The notes beneath the pieces are model-generated. The model saw only the letters and a program-made list of their open reading frames with translations. It was not told where the DNA came from and ran no database searches. From contig JAJFTY010000002.1 of NCBI GenBank assembly GCA_021372695.1, forward strand, positions 1 through 26,038: a stretch of 26,038 nt of DNA, read 5' to 3'. Positions 1 through 7,954 of this stretch are shown here, in pieces (position 1 is the stretch's first letter; each line of letters starts with the position of its first letter). The DNA comes from Deltaproteobacteria bacterium (GTDB taxonomy: Bacteria; Desulfobacterota; Syntrophia; Syntrophales; UBA5619). The translations under genes and the position numbers were made by a program.

Positions 1-106
1 CTGCATCGTGAAGCAGGTGAAGGACCGGGCAGCGGCGGAGCGCTTCGCGGCGTTCCTGAATTCCGCCCCCGCTGCCGCCGTCAAGGCAAAATACGGGTAC
101 CGCTAG
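1..106 (+). CDS. modA: ModA-like molybdate/tungstate ABC transporter substrate-binding protein, C-terminal end only
   Basis: The window opens inside an ORF that reads in frame from base 2 to a TAG at 104-106. The last 34 residues include a helix rich in Ala and Glu, then a segment 'FAAFLNS' and the ending 'KAKYGYR'. That is the usual end of ModA-type periplasmic oxyanion-binding proteins (a 'FL.S..a...f.kyGf' pattern). ModA captures molybdate or tungstate for an ABC importer. This fits the locus because both formate dehydrogenases downstream need a Mo or W pterin cofactor. Only the tail is visible, so the assignment rests on a short match and on the modB-like start that follows two bases later. 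Confidence 0.6.
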   Translation, partial: CIVKQVKDRAAAERFAAFLNSAPAAAVKAKYGYR

Positions 107-107
107 T

Positions 108-236
108 ATGGATTTCCTCGCCCTCTACGTCACGCTCAAGCCGGTCGCCGTTCTGGGATTGCCCCGTTCGGCGGCCTGCTTCATCACCATATTCAGCCCT
201 TTTTTGCGGACATCTCACCCTCTTCACGAAAGATAA
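108..236 (+). pseudogene. Truncated modB-like fragment (molybdate ABC transporter permease start)
   Basis: An ATG begins one base after the modA stop, the normal spacing for modB. The first residues, MDFLALYVTLKPVAVL, resemble the N-terminus of ModB permeases, in which a short amphipathic 'L..sLk' segment precedes the first membrane helix. After about residue 16 the match is lost. The reading frame continues without a hydrophobic helix and stops at 234-236, giving 42 residues instead of the roughly 220 of a full permease. This looks like a modAB operon broken by insertion of the downstream DNA or by deletion. The call depends on a short N-terminal similarity and on position. Confidence 0.45.
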
Positions 237-509
237 CATGATATTGAAACCATCTAAGCGTGCCCGCGCCCGGGTCTCGGTGAAGAAGAATCTTTATTAT
301 GCTTTATTTAACATATATCATCGCCCAAGCGAAGAGATGGGATTCTCTTCGATCATAAAAACAACATCAAGACGATCATCGTCGAGGACGGCTGCTGACG
401 AAGCGGGTTTCGGCGAGATTCGAAATAGGAGATCCATCTCGAACTGATTCAAGAAGACCCTGCGTGCGCCGGGTCTATCACCATATATTATGAGGAAAGG
501 GGAAAGAAG
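237..509. other. Intergenic stretch without a convincing gene; leader of the aldehyde dehydrogenase
   Basis: A 69-codon ORF (238-447) has unusual composition (Arg/Ser-rich) and no Shine-Dalgarno, so it is not called. An AT-rich patch at about 290-320 could hold the promoter for the next gene, but no clear -35/-10 pair is visible. In the frame of the downstream gene, a short protein-like stretch (about 312-395, containing 'KTIIVEDGC') ends at a TGA at 396-398. After a further stop the frame stays open into the dehydrogenase start. These may be relics of a decayed gene. Confidence 0.35.
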
Positions 510-1967
510 ATGAGTGAAGTAAAGACCTATTTGAACTTTATCGACGGCAAATGGACGACGCCCAGCACCGGGAAGTATTATCCGGACTACAACCCCGCCG
601 ACGACAGGGATCTCGTCGGGCACTTCCCGTTGTCCGGTCAGGAGGATGCTGCCGCTGCGGTGGAAAGCGCCGACAGGGCCTTCAGGAACTGGGGCAGGAT
701 GCTGCCCGCGGAAAGGGAGAAATACATCGACCGGTTCGTCGCGCTACTGGATCAGAACCGGCATAGGATCGGCGAGGCGCTATGCCGCGAAGAGGGAAAG
801 ACCCTGAAAGAGGCTCTCGGGGAGCCCACCCGCGGCGTTGTGGAGTCCCGCTACTTTCTGGGCGAAGGGCAGAGGCTCGAAGGGATCACGATGCCCAGCG
901 ACCGGCCCGGGGTGACGAGCGTCGCCGTTCGTGTTCCGATCGGAGTCGTCGCTGCCATCGCGCCCTGGAATTTCCCGTTTCTGACCCCGCTGCGCAAGAT
1001 CATGCCCGCGCTTGCGACCGGCAACACGGTCGTCTTCAAGCCGGCCTACGATACGCCCCATTGCGGCGTTCTGCTGATGGAACTGTTCGAGAAGGCTGGC
1101 TTCCCTCCGGGCGTCGTCAATATGGTCATCGGCCGCGGCAGCGTCATGGGCGACGCCATTTCAGGCAACCCGCTGGTGCGCGGGATCACCTTCACCGGTT
1201 CCACTTCGGTCGGACGCCGGATCAACGAGACGGCCGCGAAGAATTTCGCCAAAGTGCAACTGGAGATGGGCGGGAAGAACCCGGCTATCGTGGCCGATTA
1301 CCAGAACCTGGATTTTGCCGCCGCCCAGATCGCCGCGGCTGCCTTCGCCGTGAGCGGGCAGCGCTGCACCTCGATCAGCCGCGTCCTCGTGCTGAAGAGG
1401 CACGCCGAGGCTCTGGAAGAAATGATCGCCGAGAAGATGAAGACTTATGTGCTGGGGAACGGGATGGACCCCAAAGTCAGCATGGGGCCGATAATCAACC
1501 GTGGTGCCGGGGAAGGGATCATGGCCCATATCCAAAGCGCCAGAGAAGCCGGGGCTACGATCAGAGTGGGTGGTCATCAATTGAAGGGCGGGGATTTCGA
1601 CAGGGGGTTCTATGTCGAGCCTACACTCATCACCGACGTGACTCCCGATATGAAGGTCGCGATCGATGAGATCTTCGGACCCGTCCTCGTCAGCATCAAG
1701 GTGGATTCCTTCGACGAAGCCATGGCGGTCGCCAACCGTACCGAATATGGGCTGGCCGCATCCCTTTTTTCGGACAACCTCGAATACATATATCAATTCC
1801 AACGAGACATCGAAACGGGGATGGCCCATGTCAACCATGGGACCGTCACGGACGGTTGCATGCCCTTCGGCGGCGTCAAAGGGTCCGGGCTGGGTGCCTT
1901 CTCCAAGGGAGCGACCAACAAGGACTTCTTCACGACGTACAAGGTGAACTACATCCGATATGTCTGA
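510..1967 (+). CDS. NAD(P)-dependent aldehyde dehydrogenase
   Basis: This 485-residue protein is a full-length member of the aldehyde dehydrogenase superfamily, which oxidises an aldehyde to the acid with NAD(P)+. The family residues are in order: the cofactor-binding APWNF loop with Asn154, Lys177 in FKPA, the FTGST nucleotide-binding loop near 228-232, the general base Glu252 in LEMGGK, the nucleophile Cys286 in GQRCT, the EIFGP motif, and the C-terminal PFGG.K.SG segment. The start ATG follows a purine-rich sequence (GAGGAAAGGGGAAAGAAG) that can serve as ribosome binding site. It has no signal peptide and is presumably cytoplasmic. The substrate cannot be read from sequence. It stands alone on the plus strand, between the broken mod operon and a convergent operon that ends in a second, only distantly similar aldehyde dehydrogenase. 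Confidence 0.93.
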   Translation: MSEVKTYLNFIDGKWTTPSTGKYYPDYNPADDRDLVGHFPLSGQEDAAAAVESADRAFRNWGRMLPAEREKYIDRFVALLDQNRHRIGEALCREEGKTLKEALGEPTRGVVESRYFLGEGQRLEGITMPSDRPGVTSVAVRVPIGVVAAIAPWNFPFLTPLRKIMPALATGNTVVFKPAYDTPHCGVLLMELFEKAGFPPGVVNMVIGRGSVMGDAISGNPLVRGITFTGSTSVGRRINETAAKNFAKVQLEMGGKNPAIVADYQNLDFAAAQIAAAAFAVSGQRCTSISRVLVLKRHAEALEEMIAEKMKTYVLGNGMDPKVSMGPIINRGAGEGIMAHIQSAREAGATIRVGGHQLKGGDFDRGFYVEPTLITDVTPDMKVAIDEIFGPVLVSIKVDSFDEAMAVANRTEYGLAASLFSDNLEYIYQFQRDIETGMAHVNHGTVTDGCMPFGGVKGSGLGAFSKGATNKDFFTTYKVNYIRYV

Positions 1968-1983
1968 TAGCATCAATCGGTTC

Positions 1984-2017
1984 ACGAGAGGCAATGCAGC
2001 GATGCATTGCCTCTCGT
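1984..2017. terminator. Bidirectional hairpin terminator between convergent genes
   Basis: A perfect inverted repeat of 15 bp per arm (1984-1998 and 2003-2017) encloses a GCGA tetraloop. It fills the gap between the plus-strand aldehyde dehydrogenase (stop at 1967) and the minus-strand operon. The TTA that completes the minus-strand stop begins at the base just after the right arm. There is no long T-run on either side, so efficiency is uncertain, but the position and perfect pairing fit a shared terminator. Confidence 0.75.
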
Positions 2018-3454
2018 TTACAGCCAACGCATCGAGACCATCAACCGGTAGATCCTCTCAAAGGTCTTCCCGTAAGGAGGAAACAGGAACGTGGTGGCCG
2101 GCATCGGAGCCTGTTTGAAAACGGGTCGCAGCTTCGAAAATTCGAGAAAGCCCTCGTATCCGTGGTAATGCCCCATACCGCTGTTGCCGATTCCGCCAAA
2201 GGGCAGATCGTGCTGGGCCACGTGCATGGCGCAGTCGTTGATGCAGACGCCGCCCGACATGGTGTTGGCGATCACCCTCTCCTGGATGGAACGGTCGTTG
2301 GTGAACAGGTAAAGGGCCAGGGGCCTTTGACGGCACTTGATATAAGCGATGGCCTGGTCCAGATCCCGATACGTTTTTACGGGGAGCACCGGGCCGAAGA
2401 TCTCCTCCTGCATCAGCGCCATGTCGTCGGTAATGTCCAGAACCAGGGTGGGTGGGATTTTTCTCAGGACTTCGTCCGGTTCGGCGTCCGGAAGCAGGTT
2501 GACGACTCTGGCCCCCTTGGTACGGGCATCCCGCAGGCAGTTGATGAGCCGGGCATAGGATCCGGCGTCGACAATGGAGGTATAGTCGTCGGTGTCGAGC
2601 CGCGGATAACGGATTCGGATCAGTTTTAGGGCCTTCTCAACGAAGGCTTCGATCCGGTTTTCGGGGAGGAAGAGGTAATCAGGAGCCACGCAGGTCTGCC
2701 CGGCATTCATGTATTTGACGTACAAGATGCGCTCCGCCGCCTTATCGATATCGAAGTCAGCAGCCACGATGGTCGGCGACTTTCCCCCCAACTCCAGAGT
2801 GACGGGCGTGAGATTTTCCGCGGCGGTTTTCATCACCCCTCTCCCGGACCGGGGGGACCCGGTAAAGATCAGATGATCGAAGGGAAGTGGGGTGAACTCA
2901 GAGGCCGGCACGCCCGGCAGAAAAGCCACCAGTTCCTCGGGCAGCACCCGGGAGACCAATCGGCGGAGAAGACGGCACAGCCCTTGGGAGTGGGTCGCCA
3001 TCTTGATCATACATCGGTTTCCGGCCGCGAGTGCGCTGGTCAGGGGACAAAGGGCCAACTGCAGAGGGTAATTCCAGGGGGAAATGATCCCCACGACCCC
3101 CTTGGGCTGAGGAAGTACGCGGTTCCCGGCTCCCATGAACCAGAGCGATACATGCCTGCGCTGAGGCCTGACCCATTTTTTCAGGTGACGGCGCGCATCG
3201 GCCAGGCCCGATACGGTGGGGAAGATCTCCAGCAGTTTGGTTTCATGGAGGCTGCGGTGGCCAAAATCCAGGCAGATGGCTTCCGCGATTTCCTCCTGGT
3301 TTTCCACGAGGAGCGTTTCCAGGGCCATCAGCGCATCGCGTCTCGCGGTGAGGGGGAGGCAAGGATTGTCCCGACAAGCCGCCCGCTGCCGGTCGAAAAT
3401 ATCACGAGAGAAACCGGCTTGGATTATGGGAACTGTGACAGCCGCCTCGTCCAT
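2018..3454 (-). CDS. Aldehyde dehydrogenase, coniferyl/long-chain aldehyde dehydrogenase-like
   Basis: This 478-residue protein has aldehyde dehydrogenase hallmarks: SPWNYP with Asn128, the IFTGS loop near 196-200, Glu221 in LELGGKS, the nucleophile Cys255 in GQTCVAPDY, and EEIFGPVLP. The GQTC.APDY form, the long C-terminal FSKLRPV segment and the overall length match the class-3-like group that includes coniferyl aldehyde and fatty aldehyde dehydrogenases. The usual KPSE lysine loop reads IKMATHS here; the lysine is kept. GGAG lies 8 bases before the ATG. It is the last gene of the hox operon, starting 16 bases after the protease stop, so it should be co-transcribed with a cytoplasmic hydrogenase. 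That suggests, as inference, a link between aldehyde oxidation and hydrogen turnover through a shared nicotinamide pool. Confidence 0.92.
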   Translation of the reverse strand: MDEAAVTVPIIQAGFSRDIFDRQRAACRDNPCLPLTARRDALMALETLLVENQEEIAEAICLDFGHRSLHETKLLEIFPTVSGLADARRHLKKWVRPQRRHVSLWFMGAGNRVLPQPKGVVGIISPWNYPLQLALCPLTSALAAGNRCMIKMATHSQGLCRLLRRLVSRVLPEELVAFLPGVPASEFTPLPFDHLIFTGSPRSGRGVMKTAAENLTPVTLELGGKSPTIVAADFDIDKAAERILYVKYMNAGQTCVAPDYLFLPENRIEAFVEKALKLIRIRYPRLDTDDYTSIVDAGSYARLINCLRDARTKGARVVNLLPDAEPDEVLRKIPPTLVLDITDDMALMQEEIFGPVLPVKTYRDLDQAIAYIKCRQRPLALYLFTNDRSIQERVIANTMSGGVCINDCAMHVAQHDLPFGGIGNSGMGHYHGYEGFLEFSKLRPVFKQAPMPATTFLFPPYGKTFERIYRLMVSMRWL

Positions 3455-3470
3455 CTTCCTATCTCCGAAT

Positions 3471-3971
3471 TCAGCCCGTACCGATGGCCTGGCCGTTCAA
3501 CCACCGCAGAAGATGATCCACCGCCCGTCCCATGAGGATGTGGGTCTCTGGGGAGAGACCCCGGTGGAAGCCGAAATCATGACCTCGGATGGAGACGAGG
3601 TGCCCGACAGGTTCGCGCCCGTAGAGGGCTCTGACCAGAGCCAGGAGCATGCCCGGCGTCAGGTGATGGGTTAGGCTCGACGGGGCATAGTCCGGCAATA
3701 CTTCCGTGCAGTTCAAATCTTCGGTCACTTCGCTGATGTGCGCGTCCACGAAGACAACCCGGTCGTAATCACACATCAGCTCCATGAGTTCGGGCGTAAG
3801 CTGGGAAAGGAAGATGGAATCCACCTCCTTACCCAGCTCTTCCAGCCCGGTGTTCTCCTCGTCCAGCGGTTCCAGGTCCTGACGCCCTCTGAGGGTATTG
3901 ATCACCTCATGGGCGACCCCGTCGTCGGCCCGATCGATGTTGCCATATCCAATAATCAGGGTGCGGGTCAT
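3471..3971 (-). CDS. hoxW: NiFe hydrogenase maturation protease (HoxW/HycI family)
   Basis: This 166-residue protein begins TRTLIIGYGN and carries the family's nickel-sensing residues: an acidic pair at Asp16-Asp17 in the N-terminal GN....DDG motif, Asp76 in VFVDAH, and His102/His103 in the SLTHHL segment. These endopeptidases remove the C-terminal tail of the hydrogenase large subunit once nickel is inserted, which closes the active site. The gene lies 37 bases after hoxH, whose product keeps a cleavable 24-residue tail, so HoxH is the evident substrate. The second protease of the window (hyaD) serves the Hya enzyme. The name hoxW follows from operon position; the family is certain and the exact subgroup is less so. 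Confidence 0.9.
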   Translation of the reverse strand: MTRTLIIGYGNIDRADDGVAHEVINTLRGRQDLEPLDEENTGLEELGKEVDSIFLSQLTPELMELMCDYDRVVFVDAHISEVTEDLNCTEVLPDYAPSSLTHHLTPGMLLALVRALYGREPVGHLVSIRGHDFGFHRGLSPETHILMGRAVDHLLRWLNGQAIGTG

Positions 3972-4008
3972 GGGGCTCTTTCAAGGTGCTTGCGGGTTCA
4001 AGATCCGA

Positions 4009-5439
4009 TCAGCGTGCCATGCGATCGAGAACCACGCCATCCGCCGCGACCAGCGTAATTTCCAGCGGCATCTGCCCGAGCGCGTGGGTCGAGCAGGACA
4101 AGCAGGGATCGTAGCAGCGGATAGCCGCTTCCACGCGGTTCAGCATCCCTTCGGTCAGCTTGTTGCCGTTTACGTAAGCCTTGGCAACCTGTCCCGCCGC
4201 CAAGTGCATCGCCCAGTTGTTGTTCCCCGTCGCGACAATCAGGTTCACGCGCGTGAGCAGGCCGTTTTCGTCCGTGCTGTAGTCGTGGAAGAGGGTTCCC
4301 CGGGGAGCCTCAATCACGCCCACCCCCTGGCTCGGGACATGCGCCTCGCGGGGAAAAGAACGGAGGTCATCGGACATGATCTCCGGATCGTCCAGCAGTT
4401 GCCCGATCCGCTCGAGGCCGTAGAGCGCTTCGATCAGCCGGGCGTAGTGATAATAGAGGGAGCCTTCGACGGGCCTGCCGTCGTTGATCTGCCGGAACAA
4501 CTTGAACTCTGCGTTTGCCAGGGGGGTGCCGATCCTGTCGATCACATTCATTCTCGCCAACGAACCGACGCGGTAGACTCCCTTCGGCCATCCCAGCCTG
4601 CGATAGTAGGGAAATTTAAGGAAGGACCAGGGTTCCACATGTTCGGCGACGTGGGAGAGGTAGTGCTCGGGCTTGAATTGCGCGACGAATTTTCCCTCTT
4701 CATCCTTGACCCGGATTTCGCCGTCATAGAGCTGCAGGCCGCCCTCCATGTCGACCAGCCCCATATAGCCGGAGGGGAAGGTGGCGAAGGTGGAAACCAA
4801 CTCCCGGTTCGCGTCGACCCATCCCTTGATGATGCCGATCGCCTCCTGGGCGATGCCGACCATCGCCGGCAGTTCGGCGGCGATCTCCTGCCGGTCCTTG
4901 GGCGTCAGCGCGGCATTGACCCCGCCGGGGAGCGTGAAATTGGGATGGATACGCTTTCCGCCCAGCCTTTCGATGATCTGCTGCCCATAGCGGCGGAGGT
5001 TCACGGCCTTCAGGGCCAGTTCCGGATTTCCCCGGATAATACCGAAAACGTTCCGGTCTGCGGGATCGGCGTCGAATCCCAGGAGCAGGTCGGGCGCCGC
5101 GAGATGGAAGAAGTGCATCCCGTGGGACTGCACGATCTGCCCCATATGGATCAGTTCGCGCAGCAGTTTTGCCGGCCGCGGCGGCTCCACGCGGGCGATG
5201 GCATCGCAGGCCTTGGCCGCGGCAAGGTGATGGCTGACCGGGCAGATCCCGCAGATCCGCTGCGTGATCTGGGTCATTTCATAATAGGGGCGGCCTTCGC
5301 AGAATTTTTCGAGGCCGCGGAATTCGTCCACATGGAAAAAAGTCTGCTCCACCTCGCCCTGATCGTTGAGGTGGATGGTTACCCGCCCATGCCCTTCAAT
5401 GCGTGTCACCGGTTCGATGGTTATCTTCCTTGCGACCAT
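4009..5439 (-). CDS. hoxH: Cytoplasmic NiFe hydrogenase large subunit (group 3, HoxH-like)
   Basis: This 476-residue catalytic subunit carries the two CxxC motifs that bind the NiFe(CN)2CO centre: Cys63/Cys66 in RICGIC and Cys446/Cys449 in DPCLSCSTH. Both sites use cysteine; no selenocysteine is involved. The maturation protease would cut after His452 and release 24 residues. The N-terminal PVTRIEGHG motif is intact. The ending DPCLSCSTHALGQMPL is typical of HoxH from bidirectional NAD(P)-linked hydrogenases (group 3d) and their relatives. There is no signal peptide, as expected for a cytoplasmic enzyme. AGGAG precedes the ATG, and the start follows the hoxY stop by 12 bases. It would interconvert H2 and protons plus electrons, with electrons passing through HoxY to the HoxU-like subunit. 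Confidence 0.93.
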   Translation of the reverse strand: MVARKITIEPVTRIEGHGRVTIHLNDQGEVEQTFFHVDEFRGLEKFCEGRPYYEMTQITQRICGICPVSHHLAAAKACDAIARVEPPRPAKLLRELIHMGQIVQSHGMHFFHLAAPDLLLGFDADPADRNVFGIIRGNPELALKAVNLRRYGQQIIERLGGKRIHPNFTLPGGVNAALTPKDRQEIAAELPAMVGIAQEAIGIIKGWVDANRELVSTFATFPSGYMGLVDMEGGLQLYDGEIRVKDEEGKFVAQFKPEHYLSHVAEHVEPWSFLKFPYYRRLGWPKGVYRVGSLARMNVIDRIGTPLANAEFKLFRQINDGRPVEGSLYYHYARLIEALYGLERIGQLLDDPEIMSDDLRSFPREAHVPSQGVGVIEAPRGTLFHDYSTDENGLLTRVNLIVATGNNNWAMHLAAGQVAKAYVNGNKLTEGMLNRVEAAIRCYDPCLSCSTHALGQMPLEITLVAADGVVLDRMAR

Positions 5440-5451
5440 GGCAATTCTCCT

Positions 5452-5997
5452 CTAATCGTATGTGAAAACGACGGGCGGCAGGATCACGGGGGTGCGCCCG
5501 GCAAGCAGTTCCGTCAAGGCATGGAAAAACGCGTCTGCCCGGGGCGGACAGCCGGGAACGAAGAGATCGACCTTGACCACATTGTCCACGGCCGTGACCA
5601 TTTCAAGAGGCTTTCCGAGTTCCTCGGAATCCGGAATGAGCCCGTCGACCACGCTCTCCGTCTCCAGATACGCGCGTCTCAGGGCCGCCTCTGTGCCGAC
5701 AAGGTTGCGCATGGCGGGAACGCCTCCGAACGTGGCGCAGTCGCCGACGGCGATGAGGATCTGGCAGCGTTCCCGCATCTGTTTGGCGACCTCGACGTTA
5801 TGGCTGTTGCAGATCGCCCCTTCGAGAATGCCCACCGTCACCCCCTCCTTTGGGGGGTGTTTCAGATCCGTCACCGGAGAGGAGGTGAACTCCACGGCAT
5901 CCAGCAGCTTCACGACCCGTTCATCGATATCCAGAAGCGACATGTGGCATCCCGCGCAACCGGCCAGCCAGTCCGTGGCGATTTTGACCTTTTCCAT
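5452..5997 (-). CDS. hoxY: NiFe hydrogenase small subunit (HoxY-like)
   Basis: This is a short small subunit of 181 residues without a Tat signal or the C-terminal cluster domain of respiratory hydrogenases. Cys14 and Cys17 (CAGC), Cys87 (VGDCA) and Cys150 (PGCPP) bind the single proximal [4Fe-4S] cluster that takes electrons from the NiFe site. The length and single cluster match HoxY of group 3 cytoplasmic enzymes. AAGGAG lies before the ATG, and the gene starts 11 bases after the hoxU-like stop. It forms the hydrogenase core with HoxH and passes electrons to the neighbouring iron-sulfur subunit. Confidence 0.93.
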   Translation of the reverse strand: MEKVKIATDWLAGCAGCHMSLLDIDERVVKLLDAVEFTSSPVTDLKHPPKEGVTVGILEGAICNSHNVEVAKQMRERCQILIAVGDCATFGGVPAMRNLVGTEAALRRAYLETESVVDGLIPDSEELGKPLEMVTAVDNVVKVDLFVPGCPPRADAFFHALTELLAGRTPVILPPVVFTYD

Positions 5998-6008
5998 ATC
6001 CGATCTCC

Positions 6009-7793
6009 TTATGTCGTGAATTCCTCAGCGGCCTGAGCCGACAGGTCGCTCAGCGATGATCCGACTTTGACACCCAGTCTGGACGCTACCAAGGCGAGAA
6101 TCTCCCAATCCGGCTTGGCCTCGCCCGCCGGATCGACCGCCCGGTTGACCGTCAGCACCCTTCCCTCCGTGTTGGTCAGACTCCCGCCCCTTTCGGACCA
6201 GACGGCCATGGGCAACACGACGTCGGCCTTCCGGGTGAGCGGGGAGACGAAACTGGATTGGACGACGACGAATGTGCCCTCCGGAACCTTGGCGAGCAGC
6301 TCCTCGCCGTCCCAGTTCTGTTCCCCCAGGAGCAGATAGAGCACGCGCGCCGCCAAGGGGCTGAAGCCCTTATCCAGGCCGTAAGCCCTGGCCGCCCGGG
6401 TGTTCATCCCCGGTTCGAGGCCGACGAAAGCAGCCTTACCCCGCAGGCGCTTCAAGGCGTCTGCGGCTGCCCTGGTAAGGCGGGCGCCATAGAGAACCAC
6501 CGGTTTCTCGGCCCTTTCGGCAATCTCGACGGCCTGCTGGATTCCATTCATGCCGAGGCACAGGAAGGCGAACGGCGCCAGCCCGTTCTCCCCGTCATCC
6601 GCGACGATGAGCCGCGCACCACGGTCGACGGACCTCTTCACGAGGAACGAGGCGACAGGCTGATCCTTGGCGGGATCTGCGCCAGCCAGGACGATGAGGT
6701 CGCTTTTTTCAAAGTCGTCGAATGTGCCGTCGGGTTTTCCGAACCAGCGGGGCATCGTCTCATGGATCAGGCCGATGTTGTCCGTCTTAAGGTCGCTGCG
6801 GAACAATCTCCCCGCCATGTAGAGCGCCTCGTTCGTAGCGTGGGTCGTGGTCAGCACCCCCAGTTCCGCGCCCCTGCCGCCGATGTGCTGGGCAACGACG
6901 GCCAGAGCCTCCTCCCAGCCTGCCGTTTCCTGCCTGCCGTTGCGCATGAGCAGAGGCGCAGCCACCCGTTCGCGCTGGTCGAAAAGCGGGGCGAAACGGC
7001 CCATCTGACACAGGAGCCCGCCGTTCACTCCGGCATCCCAGTCTCCCTCGATCCGCTGTACGCTGTCATTACGGGTGACGATCTTGATGCCGCAACCGAC
7101 GCTGCATTGGCTGCACGTGCTTCGCGTATAGTTCATCTGGGCGTCGCGTCCTGCAAAGGAGCTTCGTTTGTCGGTCAGGGTGCCGGTCGGACAAAGCTGT
7201 GCGCAGGTGCCGCAGACGATGCAGGTGGAATCCCGCCAGGGAACGCCCATGTCGGCGTGGACCATGGTTCTGGCGCCGCGCTGCCGCAACCCCAGGGTAT
7301 GGTTCGCCACGATCTCGCTGCAGCCTCGGATGCACCTTCCGCAGAGGACGCAGCGGTTGTGGTCCATCAGGAGGTACTTGTGGGAGGCATCCACCGGAAA
7401 GCGGTGGGTGTAGGTCGGATAGGCCCAATGGTCGAGGCGATAGCGATAGCCCAGCGATTGCAGCTCACAGTTCCCGCTCATCTCGCAAAATGGGCAGAAA
7501 TGATTTCTTTCCGAAAAGAGCAGGTCGAGCACCAGCTTTCGCGCCCCGATTACCCGGGGGGATTCCGTCTGGACCTCCATGCCTTCCGCGATGGGGAAGG
7601 TGCACGCCGTCTGCAAGACTCTCTGGCCTTTGATCTCCACGGCGCAGATGCGGCAAGCACCGGCCGGCTGCAATGCCGGATGGTGGCAAAGTGTCGGAAT
7701 GTCGATCCCCGCCTGCTTCGCCGCGTCAAGGATGGTACTTCCGGCCGGTGCATCGATTGATTGGCCGTTGATGGTGATGTTTACCGTCTCCAT
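6009..7793 (-). CDS. hoxU: HoxU/NuoG-like iron-sulfur subunit with a truncated molybdopterin-type domain
   Basis: The start is set at the ATG preceded by GGAGGAG (9-base spacer), giving 594 residues; an ATG 13 codons upstream has no such site. Domains in order: [2Fe-2S] ferredoxin domain (Cys36, 47, 50, 64); a NuoG-type His-Cys3 cluster (His98, Cys100, 103, 109); two [4Fe-4S] clusters (Cys148, 151, 154, 158 and Cys191, 194, 197, 201); and a molybdopterin oxidoreductase-like region opening with a further cluster (Cys227, 230, 234, 262). No Cys or Sec stands where the metal ligand would be (sequence near LIHETMPRWFG), so this part is probably non-catalytic, as in NuoG. Classical HoxU is about 240 residues and lacks that region; full NuoG is about 900. 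It is the first gene of the operon and would relay electrons from HoxYH. The partner that accepts them (HoxF/NuoF type) is not encoded here. Confidence 0.88.
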   Translation of the reverse strand: METVNITINGQSIDAPAGSTILDAAKQAGIDIPTLCHHPALQPAGACRICAVEIKGQRVLQTACTFPIAEGMEVQTESPRVIGARKLVLDLLFSERNHFCPFCEMSGNCELQSLGYRYRLDHWAYPTYTHRFPVDASHKYLLMDHNRCVLCGRCIRGCSEIVANHTLGLRQRGARTMVHADMGVPWRDSTCIVCGTCAQLCPTGTLTDKRSSFAGRDAQMNYTRSTCSQCSVGCGIKIVTRNDSVQRIEGDWDAGVNGGLLCQMGRFAPLFDQRERVAAPLLMRNGRQETAGWEEALAVVAQHIGGRGAELGVLTTTHATNEALYMAGRLFRSDLKTDNIGLIHETMPRWFGKPDGTFDDFEKSDLIVLAGADPAKDQPVASFLVKRSVDRGARLIVADDGENGLAPFAFLCLGMNGIQQAVEIAERAEKPVVLYGARLTRAAADALKRLRGKAAFVGLEPGMNTRAARAYGLDKGFSPLAARVLYLLLGEQNWDGEELLAKVPEGTFVVVQSSFVSPLTRKADVVLPMAVWSERGGSLTNTEGRVLTVNRAVDPAGEAKPDWEILALVASRLGVKVGSSLSDLSAQAAEEFTT

Positions 7794-7954
7794 CGTATGC
7801 CACTCCTCCTTTCTCAAATGTGTCCGTGTCAATGAAACATGCGTGAAACAAACTCAGCCGATCCGGTTTAACAGAATCATAAACTTTTCAGGCGCCTCCC
7901 TTGAGGAATGGGCCGATGGACAACAGCCGGAGAGCCCTGCCGGCGCATTTCGGC

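Noticed and set aside
238..447. 69-codon ORF upstream of the first aldehyde dehydrogenase
   Set aside because: Arg/Ser-rich composition, no ribosome binding site and no resemblance to a known protein.
3898..6036. 712-codon plus-strand ORF opposite hoxH and hoxY
   Set aside because: It is antisense to genes with clear active-site motifs, has no recognisable domain and is rich in His, Arg and Asp. Such long shadow frames are common in high-GC DNA.
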